Shown piece after piece: positions 6,276-13,411 of a DNA stretch of 23,690 bases. Origin of the DNA: a virus; the IMG/VR virus record IMGVR_UViG_3300020215_000662, positions 1 to 23,690 of that record; one strand, given 5' to 3'. The position numbers and the translations under genes are program-made. Under the pieces are notes generated by a model that saw only the letters and a program-made list of their open reading frames with translations, was not told the DNA's origin and did not search any database. Each line of letters starts with the position of its first letter. The first letter of the stretch is position 1.

Positions 6276-7586
6276 TTAGATTTCGCGCGTAAAGAGTCCG
6301 GTAAGTGAGACGGTAGTACCGGTAATGTCCCCCATATCAGCAGTCCAGTTATTCCCGGTGTCGTTCTGTGGATAGGGAAGCGGGAGCGTAAAACCTGCCG
6401 TACCATTAGCCGGAATTTGGAGCGTCGTTGCCACGTTGCCGCCCGTGACCGCGCGAATGTCAACTGATACTGCTGCATCTGAGTTATTCGCACCTACCAC
6501 GGCAATCAAATCGTGCATGTGACCTGCACTGGCCGCTAAGAATGTTGTTTCAGTTCCATTGGTCAGTTGTACGTAAGCGGTTTTTGTGAGGTCGCGCACC
6601 TGAATGGGCCGGATGAGCATGCGCCCCAAATCGTCAAAAATTGCGTCGGCTCGGTCGGCGTTATCCAAGGATGTACTTGGGAGTGTCTGTCGTACCTTAC
6701 CGCCGATTTTCACGGGATTTCCGGTGTCGGTGACATCATTAGCAACATTTCCGCTCGTTTCCGTAGTCCATCCCGATCCTGATACCTGCATAACAGGCAC
6801 GGCCGATGCACGGAGTTCTGAATCAGTGAGTCCGGAACCCCCTGTTTCCACTGAGACTTTGATCCGGTTATCTGCATTGAAGACACTTGACGCTGAAGTC
6901 GAGCCAAAAATATCAATCACTGCAACACTCCAGTTTGCCCCCGATACTTGCGAGACCGGAACTGCGGAAGCGCGCAATTCCCCATCAGTCAATCCCCCTG
7001 TCGCAGAACTCGACATTGTAACCTTCAGAGCCCCCGTGTCTTGATCAATGAGCGATACCGAAGAAGCTCTAATGTCCTTGATGGTAAAGAAGTCTGCCTT
7101 CCCGCCTCCGGCACTACTGACACTCTGATTGAAGCTCACCGGATTGCCGTGCATGTCGCGCAGTTGGACCGGAAGTGGATTGTTGAGATCAACCCCCATC
7201 AAGCTAACCCACCCGCGAATCTGCATTTCCTCAGGCATAATCACCTCCGGTACTTTAATGGGCGGTACATTGACCATCACGCGCGGCTGCACCTTGCTCA
7301 TCGTCTGCTCAATGATACTGATGATGGGTGCAGTATCGACATCTTTAATGCCCCGATTTGCAACCTCAGCGGAGAGTTGTTGCATGAGTTCGCGCATTTC
7401 TGCTTTGCTCAGATTCGATGATCGTGCAATTTCCATCAAGAAGGGCGTCAACATGGTTGCCAGATTCTGTCCCACTGTATTGAGCAGTCGGTGCGAAGCG
7501 GCCTCATTGCCTGCAGCTGCTCGCGCTGTTGCAAGTGAGCTCTCAAGAATCCCTTTAAACTGTTTGATGATGTCGTTGTTGTTCAT
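6276..7586 (-). CDS. Repeat-containing fibre-like protein, short paralogue
   Basis: A 436-residue paralogue of the protein at 8570-10534. Residues 1-100 are helical. Then come two VP repeats (VNVPPIKVPEVIMPEEM) and the shared block RGWVSLMGVDLNNPLPVQLRD (about 124-144). The segment GGGKADFFTIKDIRASSVS follows. Two copies of the 54-residue repeat begin LTDxELRASAVPV at 199 and 253. The C-terminal beta domain is shared too (TNGTETTFLAA, GNNWTADMGDITGTTVSLTG). From the KADFF block to the first repeat about 57 of 62 residues match the longer paralogue. The LTDxELRA-VPVS repeat is known from many tailed-phage virion proteins. The ATG at 7586 comes four bases after the upstream stop. Fibre or decoration protein is an inference from repeats and position. 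Confidence 0.7.
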   Translation of the reverse strand: MNNNDIIKQFKGILESSLATARAAAGNEAASHRLLNTVGQNLATMLTPFLMEIARSSNLSKAEMRELMQQLSAEVANRGIKDVDTAPIISIIEQTMSKVQPRVMVNVPPIKVPEVIMPEEMQIRGWVSLMGVDLNNPLPVQLRDMHGNPVSFNQSVSSAGGGKADFFTIKDIRASSVSLIDQDTGALKVTMSSSATGGLTDGELRASAVPVSQVSGANWSVAVIDIFGSTSASSVFNADNRIKVSVETGGSGLTDSELRASAVPVMQVSGSGWTTETSGNVANDVTDTGNPVKIGGKVRQTLPSTSLDNADRADAIFDDLGRMLIRPIQVRDLTKTAYVQLTNGTETTFLAASAGHMHDLIAVVGANNSDAAVSVDIRAVTGGNVATTLQIPANGTAGFTLPLPYPQNDTGNNWTADMGDITGTTVSLTGLFTREI

Positions 7587-7590
7587 AGTG

Positions 7591-8265
7591 TTAACCTACT
7601 TTCATAAGGAGTAAGCGTGGTTTGGTAGTAACTACAGCTGCAGCTGAATTAAAGTCATTGGCTTCAAGAACATCGAAAAAAATAGAGTCAGTATCTGCAG
7701 AACCGTTAAAGTAATAGGCTCCGACTAAATGATTGGTATTATTAAGTGTCGCGTCGGTCGTATCGATATCCCATGTCGACGGCTCAGAACCTGACGCCGC
7801 CCAGAACCGCCCTCTAATCGTTGAGCCGCTTGCATAGGCCTTAATATAGTAATGCGTTGCAGCACTGTATGAAACAGTCGCTGTTACTTTTACAGTTTCA
7901 GTCGTTCCAGAGAGATAGCTGAATCGAAAACTGTTTCCGGCGCGAAGAGCCATGAAATATCCTTCATTGGTTGTAGCATCCTTACCCCGGAAAACCGGAC
8001 CTCCACGCAGTGTTGCATCGATAAAATAAACAGTTGCTTTAACCTCGTATTCTCCTGTGCCGGGGCTCGTGACAGTATCAATTGCAAACCAGTGGCTTGA
8101 AGTTGGAGCCGTACTCAGCTTAGTGAGCTGAACACATTTTGTCCCCTCAAAAGCATTTGAAGTAGAGATGACCGGGAGGAAGTTTGTGGTATCGTTGCGC
8201 TCCCAACCTGCGGGAGTATTGCCTGTCGTGTCTGAGTTGTAATCGGCGTAATAGACGCGGGTCAT
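7591..8265 (-). CDS. Jelly-roll (lectin-like) virion protein
   Basis: A 224-residue beta-rich protein starting MTRVYYADYNSDTTGNTPAGW. Features such as a threonine/tyrosine-rich N-terminus (FEGTKCVQLTK), paired strands (GEYEVKATVYFIDA, GYFMALRAGNSFRFSYLSG, THYYIKAYASGSTIRGRFW) and a closing SADTDSIFFDVLEAND fit a concanavalin-like jelly roll. This fold is used by phage receptor-binding and carbohydrate-binding modules. The pattern 'strand, GSTIRGRFWAASGSEPSTW, strand' is common in these domains. It starts inside the stop of the upstream gene (TAATG, one base shared), a typical coupled junction, and lies between two paralogous fibre-like genes. Ligand and exact family are not determinable here. 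Confidence 0.6.
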   Translation of the reverse strand: MTRVYYADYNSDTTGNTPAGWERNDTTNFLPVISTSNAFEGTKCVQLTKLSTAPTSSHWFAIDTVTSPGTGEYEVKATVYFIDATLRGGPVFRGKDATTNEGYFMALRAGNSFRFSYLSGTTETVKVTATVSYSAATHYYIKAYASGSTIRGRFWAASGSEPSTWDIDTTDATLNNTNHLVGAYYFNGSADTDSIFFDVLEANDFNSAAAVVTTKPRLLLMKVG

Positions 8266-8567
8266 TATTCGAGGCGATTAAGAATAGAGCGTGCTGCTTG
8301 AGGAATCTTTGAGCTGACATCCTCATCTTTTAATCGATTCAAAGCACGATTCAATGGAATGAGGCCCGCGCCTTGCAGCTCTGCTTCAATTTCGGGTGAT
8401 ACACGAGTTTCGAGAATGACTTTCTGTCCGGGCTTGTTTGCATAGTCTTTAAACGAATGGCGTATACATGCGTAGCCCCGGCCTTCAACTAAGTCCCATC
8501 CCTTAGGCTTGTAGCATACTTCTACCTCATCAAGATACATTTCTGTGAGCCAAAACATCGATTGCAT
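8265..8567 (-). CDS. Hypothetical protein between fibre-like genes
   Basis: A 100-residue protein (MQSMFWLTEMYLDEVEVCYK to AARSILNRLE). The first half suggests a small mixed alpha/beta domain with aromatic residues; the second half has helix with charged residues (EIEAELQGAGLIPLNRALNRL). No known family. It has one of the few Shine-Dalgarno-like sequences in the window (AGGAAG about 7 bases before the ATG), which lies inside the end of the upstream gene. The stop overlaps the next start by one base. Its size and position suggest a fibre assembly accessory or chaperone, but nothing in the residues proves it. Confidence 0.55.
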   Translation of the reverse strand: MQSMFWLTEMYLDEVEVCYKPKGWDLVEGRGYACIRHSFKDYANKPGQKVILETRVSPEIEAELQGAGLIPLNRALNRLKDEDVSSKIPQAARSILNRLE

Positions 8568-8569
8568 AG

Positions 8570-10534
8570 CTAGACTTCCTTAGTGAATAGTGCAGAGACA
8601 TTGACTGTTGTTCCCGTAATATCCGGCATATCAATAGTCCAGTTATTATTTGCGTTGCCCTGAGGCCACGGTACGGAGAACGCAATACCCCCCGGAGAGT
8701 TAGCAGGAACTTCAATCGTGAATTCGACATTGCCTGCTGTAACTGATCGGACATCGAGGGTAACTGCAACGCTTGAATTGTTTGAAGCCATGATGGAAAT
8801 ACAGTCATGGAATACACCTGTACCGCCTGCAGCAAGAAGTGTTGTTTCGGTTCCGTTGGTGAGTGCAACAAAGGCTGTTGCAATGAGGCCGCGAGCCTGT
8901 ACGGGTCGGACCAACTGCCTTCCGAGGTTGTCAGATGAAAAGCTCACAGTATCGCCTCCTGAAACAGCAGAAGGGTTTGCAGTGCGGGCAATGCCACCCA
9001 TTTTGACCGGAGCAGAGTTGTCGTCGACAGCATCAGATGCAGTGGTTCCCGTTACAACAGTTGAGGTGATTGAACCGGAAACCGTCACTGTTGGCGTTCC
9101 CTGAATTGTTGCAGCAGTTGATACAGCACTGTCACCAGCAATGACAACGCGAATGGTCCTTGAGTCAGTGTCGCCCTGATTTGCTGCAACACCTGCAACA
9201 CCTGAAATGATGTTTACTTTTGCACGGTCTGATTCGTCCCAATCATCGAGTACTGAAAGTGAGGCGGTCTGAGTTTGCTGTTCAGCGAGTGTTGCTGCGC
9301 CAGACGGCAAGGCAGAAGAAACAACATTCGTGCTCCACGTTGATCCGCTGACCTGCTCAACGGGCACCGAAGTAGCTCTCAGTTCAGAATCAGTTAAGCC
9401 GCTGCTCCCCGTAGGTAACTCTACTTTCAATCGTCCATCGGGGTTAACGATATCAGTTGCAGCTGAGTTAAAGATTTCTTTGACGTAGACTGTCCATGCT
9501 GCGCCCGAGACTTGAGACACCGGAACAGACGCTGCACGCAGCTCAGAATCGGTAAGACTACTCGAGCCCGTTGGTAGTTCAACCTTAAGTCGCCCATCGG
9601 GGTTGATCACATTGGTTCCCGTTGAGCCAAAGACATCTGTAACATACACGCTCCAATTGGCACCACTCACTTGACTTACCGGGACTGATGATGCTCTCAA
9701 TTCACTATCCGTTAATCCTGAACCTCCGGTTTCAACTGACACCCGCAAGCGGTTATCGGCATTGAAGACGCTCGTTACAGCAGTTGATCCAAAGGCATCT
9801 ACGACATTGACAGAATAGGTTGCTCCGGAGACTTGCGAGACTGGGACTGATGAAGCACGCAGTTCTGCGTCAGTAAGCCCTCCGGTCGCAGAACTCGACA
9901 TGGTGACTTTCAGTGCTCCGGTATCTTGGTCGATGATTGATACTGATGAGGCGCGGATATCCTTGATCGTGAAGAAATCGGCTTTGCCGCCACCTCCCCC
10001 ACCAATAATCTGGGTAAGGTTTTCAAAGAGATTGACGGGATTCCCCTTTGCATCACGCAACTGAACCGGGAGCGGGTTGTTCAAATCAACACCCATGAGT
10101 TGTACCCAACCCCGGATGTTCATCTCTTCGGGCATAACCACATCGGGAATCTTGATCTTCGGTACTTCTATTTTAGGGACTTTAACCGTGACTTCTGCTT
10201 TCGGAACTTTGATCTCCGGGAGCTTAATCTCGGGAACATTGACCGTGACTTTCGGTTCCGGGACATTAATCACCGGAAGTTTGACCTCCGGTACATTGAC
10301 CTCAATGTTGGGCGTCGGAACTTCGATGTTCGGATTAACGCTAATTTGCGCGACCGCATTGAGAAAATCCTCCTTTGAAACTTTTGCGTTGTCAGCTACT
10401 TCATCGAGCACGGGGCGCAGAATTTCGACAATTGCCGGGCCGAGCACTTGGAGCAACTCTTTGGTTGCCTTCTTGTGTGCAATTGCCTCTTCGAGTGCTT
10501 GTTTTGCTTGTTTGAGTACGTTGTTAGGTTCCAT
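8570..10534 (-). CDS. Large repeat-containing fibre-like protein
   Basis: A 654-residue protein. Residues 1-65 are helical. Residues about 68-135 are a tandem short repeat of VP-E-I/V-K type (VNVPEVKLP, VNVPEIKLPEIKVP, VKVPKIEVPKIKIP). About 140-165 is the block shared with the short paralogue (RGWVQLMGVDLNNPLPVQLRD), then a polyglycine linker (178-183) and KADFFTIKDIRASSVSI. Four copies of a 53-54-residue repeat start LTDxELRA at 220, 274, 327 and 380. A low-complexity threonine/serine/valine region and a C-terminal beta domain end in GTTVNVSALFTKEV. It follows the portal gene with one base between (TAG T ATG). Repeated beta motifs plus a helical start fit an elongated fibre, head-fibre or spike subunit. 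Its location between portal and scaffold is not the usual tail-fibre place. Confidence 0.75.
   Translation of the reverse strand: MEPNNVLKQAKQALEEAIAHKKATKELLQVLGPAIVEILRPVLDEVADNAKVSKEDFLNAVAQISVNPNIEVPTPNIEVNVPEVKLPVINVPEPKVTVNVPEIKLPEIKVPKAEVTVKVPKIEVPKIKIPDVVMPEEMNIRGWVQLMGVDLNNPLPVQLRDAKGNPVNLFENLTQIIGGGGGGKADFFTIKDIRASSVSIIDQDTGALKVTMSSSATGGLTDAELRASSVPVSQVSGATYSVNVVDAFGSTAVTSVFNADNRLRVSVETGGSGLTDSELRASSVPVSQVSGANWSVYVTDVFGSTGTNVINPDGRLKVELPTGSSSLTDSELRAASVPVSQVSGAAWTVYVKEIFNSAATDIVNPDGRLKVELPTGSSGLTDSELRATSVPVEQVSGSTWSTNVVSSALPSGAATLAEQQTQTASLSVLDDWDESDRAKVNIISGVAGVAANQGDTDSRTIRVVIAGDSAVSTAATIQGTPTVTVSGSITSTVVTGTTASDAVDDNSAPVKMGGIARTANPSAVSGGDTVSFSSDNLGRQLVRPVQARGLIATAFVALTNGTETTLLAAGGTGVFHDCISIMASNNSSVAVTLDVRSVTAGNVEFTIEVPANSPGGIAFSVPWPQGNANNNWTIDMPDITGTTVNVSALFTKEV
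9320..9880 (-). repeat. Four tandem 53-54-residue LTDxELRA repeats
   Basis: Within the large fibre-like protein, copies begin LTDAELRASSVPVSQVSGA, LTDSELRASSVPVSQVSGA, LTDSELRAASVPVSQVSGA and LTDSELRATSVPVEQVSGS. Spacing is 54, 53 and 53 residues, so units are about 160 bases. Copies two and three also share the intervening NPDGRLKVELPTGSS segment. The short paralogue carries two more copies. Confidence 0.85.
10130..10339 (-). repeat. Tandem short VPEI/VPKI protein repeat
   Basis: Residues about 66-135 of the large fibre-like protein are built of approximately 5-10-residue units with Val-Pro followed by Glu or Lys and an aliphatic residue. The units extend without insertions until MPEEMNIRGW. 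The charge changes along the array from glutamate-rich to lysine-rich. Such regular valine-proline strands are expected to form an elongated beta structure. The short paralogue keeps only about two units. Confidence 0.75.
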
Positions 10535-10535
10535 A

Positions 10536-12257
10536 CTACATTGTTTGGAGCTGCATTAAATTCTGCTGGATATCGTTCATGATCGGGCCATTCTCTCCGC
10601 CCTGTTCCATGGGATTCATGAGCGCCATTTCTTCAATACGCCTCTGCTCATTTTCTACCTCTTTTAGCTCTTCGGGAGTCAGATCAAGTAACTCGAGGTT
10701 TCGCTTGAGTGAAATCTTCTTGAGCGCCATGTTGTTAGGATTCTGCGAGAGGACAAACTGCCACTTTTGGAGAGATTTGACCTCGCTCTGCTCCTGTTCA
10801 GAGGTTGACTGAACAATCGGTTCGTACCCCACATCAGACTTCCAGTCCGAAGCGTATACCCGCTGAGTGTACATCTTGCCTGAGCGCGAGGTTTTATAGA
10901 GGCTCACGAGCTTGGGTGCATTGGCGTGAATGAGCTTATCCCACTTGCAGGCGAGCTCGTAGCGTGCCAGTCGGTAAAACTTCTGCATGCCAATCGTACG
11001 TTCCATCGCCTTACCCACCAAGACTTGTACTTCACCGAGTGTTTGTGTTCCCTCTTCACCCTCACCCTTTTCAATGGCCGTAGCACCGGATGCACGTTCA
11101 ACAATTTGCGTGAGTGCAGAAATGGCTTGGAGTGTATCATCAAGCCCCGAAATCTCGACAGGCTTAATTACCTTGTTAATGTCATCACCCGGAGGTGCAG
11201 GGAGCATGACCCCCGGCCCCGGCGTATAGGTCTGTGGCGTGTAGCCCTGCTGGGGCAAGAACCAGTGCATCTGAAAGTTCTTGAGTGTTCGGTTCTCAAT
11301 CAACTGACTAAACCATACGTTAATGACCTTATTTGGTGTTCGAACCAAATCATCAATCGAATCTGGGTAGATGTCGATATTCTCTGGGTCTTCGCTCCAC
11401 ACGATGAATGGCCAGAAGTCGACCCCAATGAGCTTCTTGAGGGGTTCATTCATGAGCTCTATGTGATCTTCAGCGTATACGACAACACGGCGTTCCCAAT
11501 CCTGCTTTTTGGTATTCCAGACATTGGTGTAGTGTTCAGTGAGATTGATGATCCGATCTCCTCCTGCAAAGAGGGCAAAGTCGCTGTGCTCAACACCCAT
11601 GCTCTTGAGACGCTCAATTTTCTCTTCCCAGTGCTTCTTATTGTCTTGACTCTGTGTCATACCCGGCGCTGAATCAACCCAGAGCTTGAGTTTATTTTTC
11701 CCCTCTTCGGTATATCGATCATCAGCCAGAATCTCACGCACTGATCGGAAGATGTTCTGACGCACAATAAAGCGTGCTGTCTCGATGTCGGCAGGATTCA
11801 TGAGCGGATCAAAGACGATATCGTAGACATCGAGGACATGTACGGAAATTCCCCTTTTGCCAATGTTGAGCATCATCGTGCTCAGTCCATAGCGGAGAAC
11901 ATTTTTCTTATCGAGAATATCAAGCAACTCGAGCTTGTTCTCCTTCATGGTCATATCCCAGAGCTCCTGATAGAGAATCTCCTTATCCTCATTTCCGCCC
12001 TTTTCTTTCCACTTTACGTTAGGAGCATCATCAATTTTCGAGAGTAACGTTTTCTCCGTCTCTTTCATGAGCGGAATATTGACCGCTTGTCGTTGCGTCA
12101 AACGGTTGGTTTTGACTTTGTTGCGGCACAGCTCATAGTTATCATCCCAGTCAGCGTGTTTGCGCTGCTGTAATTCGTTGGCGGCTTTCTTTTCTGCTTT
12201 CAGTTTTTCTAAAAGCGTGCTCGTTTCCCATGTTCCGTTTATGACTTCGTTAGACAT
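10536..12257 (-). CDS. Portal protein
   Basis: A 573-residue protein downstream of the terminase module and upstream of scaffold and capsid, as expected for the portal. It has a long helical N-terminus (LLEKLKAEKKAANELQQRK). Then come a segment describing coordinated helices and strands (LDVYDIVFDPLMNPADIETARFIV), a central beta/alpha wing, and NIYPDSIDDLVRTPNKVIN-like stem residues. A conserved-looking loop follows (RASGATAIEKGEGEEGTQTLGEVQVLVGKA), with helices ending in an acidic and glutamine-rich tail. 'FDP' plus 'PN.VINVWFSQLIENRTL' and 'GATA..G..E...QTLGEVQ' fit portals of P22-like or related families. The ATG at 12257 directly follows a strong hairpin and has no Shine-Dalgarno sequence. 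The family call is high because of motif plus position; the precise portal subfamily is not fixed. Confidence 0.82.
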   Translation of the reverse strand: MSNEVINGTWETSTLLEKLKAEKKAANELQQRKHADWDDNYELCRNKVKTNRLTQRQAVNIPLMKETEKTLLSKIDDAPNVKWKEKGGNEDKEILYQELWDMTMKENKLELLDILDKKNVLRYGLSTMMLNIGKRGISVHVLDVYDIVFDPLMNPADIETARFIVRQNIFRSVREILADDRYTEEGKNKLKLWVDSAPGMTQSQDNKKHWEEKIERLKSMGVEHSDFALFAGGDRIINLTEHYTNVWNTKKQDWERRVVVYAEDHIELMNEPLKKLIGVDFWPFIVWSEDPENIDIYPDSIDDLVRTPNKVINVWFSQLIENRTLKNFQMHWFLPQQGYTPQTYTPGPGVMLPAPPGDDINKVIKPVEISGLDDTLQAISALTQIVERASGATAIEKGEGEEGTQTLGEVQVLVGKAMERTIGMQKFYRLARYELACKWDKLIHANAPKLVSLYKTSRSGKMYTQRVYASDWKSDVGYEPIVQSTSEQEQSEVKSLQKWQFVLSQNPNNMALKKISLKRNLELLDLTPEELKEVENEQRRIEEMALMNPMEQGGENGPIMNDIQQNLMQLQTM

Positions 12258-12264
12258 ATGAGAA

Positions 12265-12294
12265 GGGCGGAACTTCTGTAGTGAAGTTCCGCCC
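12265..12294 (-). promoter_or_regulatory. Perfect hairpin in portal mRNA leader
   Basis: GGGCGGAACTTC (12283-12294 on the minus strand) pairs perfectly with GAAGTTCCGCCC (12265-12276) around a 6-base loop. The stem ends 7 bases before the portal ATG and has no clear U-run after it. It closely resembles the leader hairpin of the capsid module at 5498-5526 (same CGGGCGGA left arm start and CGCCC end), although loops and flanks differ. A stabiliser or attenuator is possible. Confidence 0.65.
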
Positions 12295-12326
12295 GGTGTA
12301 AGGGGTTAGGATATTGAATTACTCTC

Positions 12327-12355
12327 ATTATAGCTGAACTTTTTGTGAGGGTCAA
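12327..12355 (-). promoter_or_regulatory. Near-consensus sigma70-type promoter of the portal operon
   Basis: The minus strand reads TTGACC (12350-12355), exactly 17 bases, then TATAAT (12327-12332). Transcription should begin near 12320 and give a leader of about 63 bases that contains the hairpin. The -35 box overlaps the stop codon and last residues of the microprotein gene at 12352-12462. This is the best promoter match in the window. Confidence 0.78.
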
Positions 12356-12462
12356 TCATCTAAAAGACTCATCCACCAATCATGCCCTGTGTACATAATC
12401 ACATAGCCGAGTAGATAAATGGGAGCAAGGACTATGAAGAGTGTGAGTTTAAATGCTCTCAT
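12352..12462 (-). CDS. 36-residue single-span membrane microprotein
   Basis: The reading frame ATG at 12462 to TGA at 12352 encodes a 36-residue protein, MRAFKLTLFIVLAPIYLLGY then VIMYTGHDWWMSLLDD. Residues about 4-24 form one hydrophobic segment after two positive residues, so a single membrane span with the short acidic, tryptophan-containing tail outside is likely. The start codon overlaps the stop of the upstream gene by the ATGA arrangement, strong evidence for translation. The end lies in the -35 box of the portal promoter. Size and topology fit small phage membrane proteins such as holin partners or superinfection proteins, but this is not shown. No family is recognised. Confidence 0.6.
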   Translation of the reverse strand: MRAFKLTLFIVLAPIYLLGYVIMYTGHDWWMSLLDD

Positions 12463-12794
12463 GAATGGTGGTGGCGGTTATGGTGGTCGATGAGTTCATT
12501 CATTTTTTCAGCAATTGACCAAGATCTAGTTCCATCTATACGTTCTATCGCCCCCTCAGCCGCGTCGGGGGTGGTTGTTGTGGCTTGATGCTGTTCATTA
12601 CACTGCCGGCAGCATCTCAAACCTACTATTGCATCAATGAAATGGCAGCCACAGTAGCAGTGTTGATACTCCTCCCCCGCTTCCACGGGCTCTGCCTCCA
12701 GTTCGATGAATGCTGGGAGCGTATATGTTTCAATCCATCGATCCTTGTATGTACATAGTTTTTCCAGCTCTTCTCTACTTACTCGTACCTTCAT
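12459..12794 (-). CDS. Small cysteine-rich (zinc-ribbon-like) protein
   Basis: A 111-residue protein starting MKVRVSREELEKLCTYKDRW. The middle holds HCYCGCHFIDAIVGLRCCRQC, which has paired cysteine knuckles and flanking histidines suited to bind zinc. An acidic/threonine stretch (residues about 69-82) and a C-terminal helix ending in HHNRHHHS follow. The ATG at 12794 is 76 bases behind the acetyltransferase stop. The stop is shared with the next microprotein start. It may bind nucleic acid or regulate, as small phage zinc proteins do, but the target is unknown. The histidine-rich tail is natural in this sequence. Confidence 0.6.
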   Translation of the reverse strand: MKVRVSREELEKLCTYKDRWIETYTLPAFIELEAEPVEAGEEYQHCYCGCHFIDAIVGLRCCRQCNEQHQATTTTPDAAEGAIERIDGTRSWSIAEKMNELIDHHNRHHHS

Positions 12795-12870
12795 AGTGTG
12801 TGGTGGTTAGCTTGTAGTGGTTTGATGGTAAATGAATGCCGAGTACAACGCCCCCGGCAATGGCGTAATC

Positions 12871-13389
12871 TTACTGTGTTTCGAAATGTCGTAGCTCCTC
12901 GCTCCACTCATGCTCGGTCGGGTAGTTAATTCTTCGAGCAGGATTCCCCACCCACGTTTCGCCGTCAGGAACGCACTTGGTAACGACAGACCCCGCGCCA
13001 ATCAGTGCATTTTTTCCAATGGTGATACCCGGAAGAATGACGCAGCCTGCACCAATGCGTGCGCCCTCGCGGACACGTGTTGTGAGCCAATTACGGTTAC
13101 CCGGAATGAGCTGCTTATCATTGGTGAAGGTTACCCGAGGTCCGATGAACACGTTGTCGTAAATCATCACCTTAGGTGGGATGAAGCTGAATGCTTGGAT
13201 GCTGACATTGTTGCCAATGATCACCCCATCCCCAATCCAGACGTGCGAGTGAATGGTGCAGTTTCTGCCGATCGAGCACGTGCCGATATTGGAGAGCTGA
13301 GGATACCAGAGCATGGTTCCATGCCCGATGCGATAGCGCACCTCGTCACCGCGCAGGTACTTGAGGAACGATTTTAGCCACGCTTTCAT
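12871..13389 (-). CDS. Left-handed beta-helix N-acetyltransferase (WbpD/WlbB-like)
   Basis: A 172-residue protein with repeated hexapeptides of the left-handed beta-helix (IGTCSIGRNCTIHSHVWIG, GVIIGNNVSIQ, RIGAGCVILPGITIGKNALI). It also has the family end GAGSVVTKCVPDGETWVGNPARRI. The internal VFIGPRVTFTND motif with a following extended loop matches UDP-sugar N-acetyltransferases of the WbpD/WlbB group, which transfer acetyl from acetyl-CoA onto amino sugars. H48 lies in the usual region of the active-site histidine, but other histidines are possible. The start at 13389 is preferred to the TTG at 13407 because AGAGGAG lies six bases upstream, the strongest ribosome site in the window. It sits between terminase and portal genes, about 2.5 kb from the other sugar genes. 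Confidence 0.78.
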   Translation of the reverse strand: MKAWLKSFLKYLRGDEVRYRIGHGTMLWYPQLSNIGTCSIGRNCTIHSHVWIGDGVIIGNNVSIQAFSFIPPKVMIYDNVFIGPRVTFTNDKQLIPGNRNWLTTRVREGARIGAGCVILPGITIGKNALIGAGSVVTKCVPDGETWVGNPARRINYPTEHEWSEELRHFETQ

Positions 13390-13395
13390 GACACA

Positions 13396-13402
13396 CTCCT
13401 CT
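13396..13402 (-). promoter_or_regulatory. Strong ribosome-binding site of the acetyltransferase
   Basis: AGAGGAG on the minus strand is spaced six bases before the ATG at 13389 and decides that start. Nearly all other genes here lack such a site, so this gene may have been acquired with its own initiation signal or be translated independently of neighbours. Confidence 0.7.
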
Positions 13403-13411
13403 TGCAAAGAA

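Noticed and set aside
10926-11672. A 248-residue open frame on the plus strand opposite the portal gene
   Set aside because: It mirrors the portal coding frame, shows no domain and no initiation signal, and is a typical antisense shadow.
12800-12870. Hairpin or terminator in the 76-base gap before the cysteine-rich gene
   Set aside because: Only a four-base GCCG/CGGC stem with a large loop could be drawn and no U-run follows; I see nothing else there.
12807-12911. A possible short minus-strand frame crossing the end of the acetyltransferase
   Set aside because: No ribosome site or coupling supports it; it is overlapped by the acetyltransferase and ends in low-complexity threonine residues.
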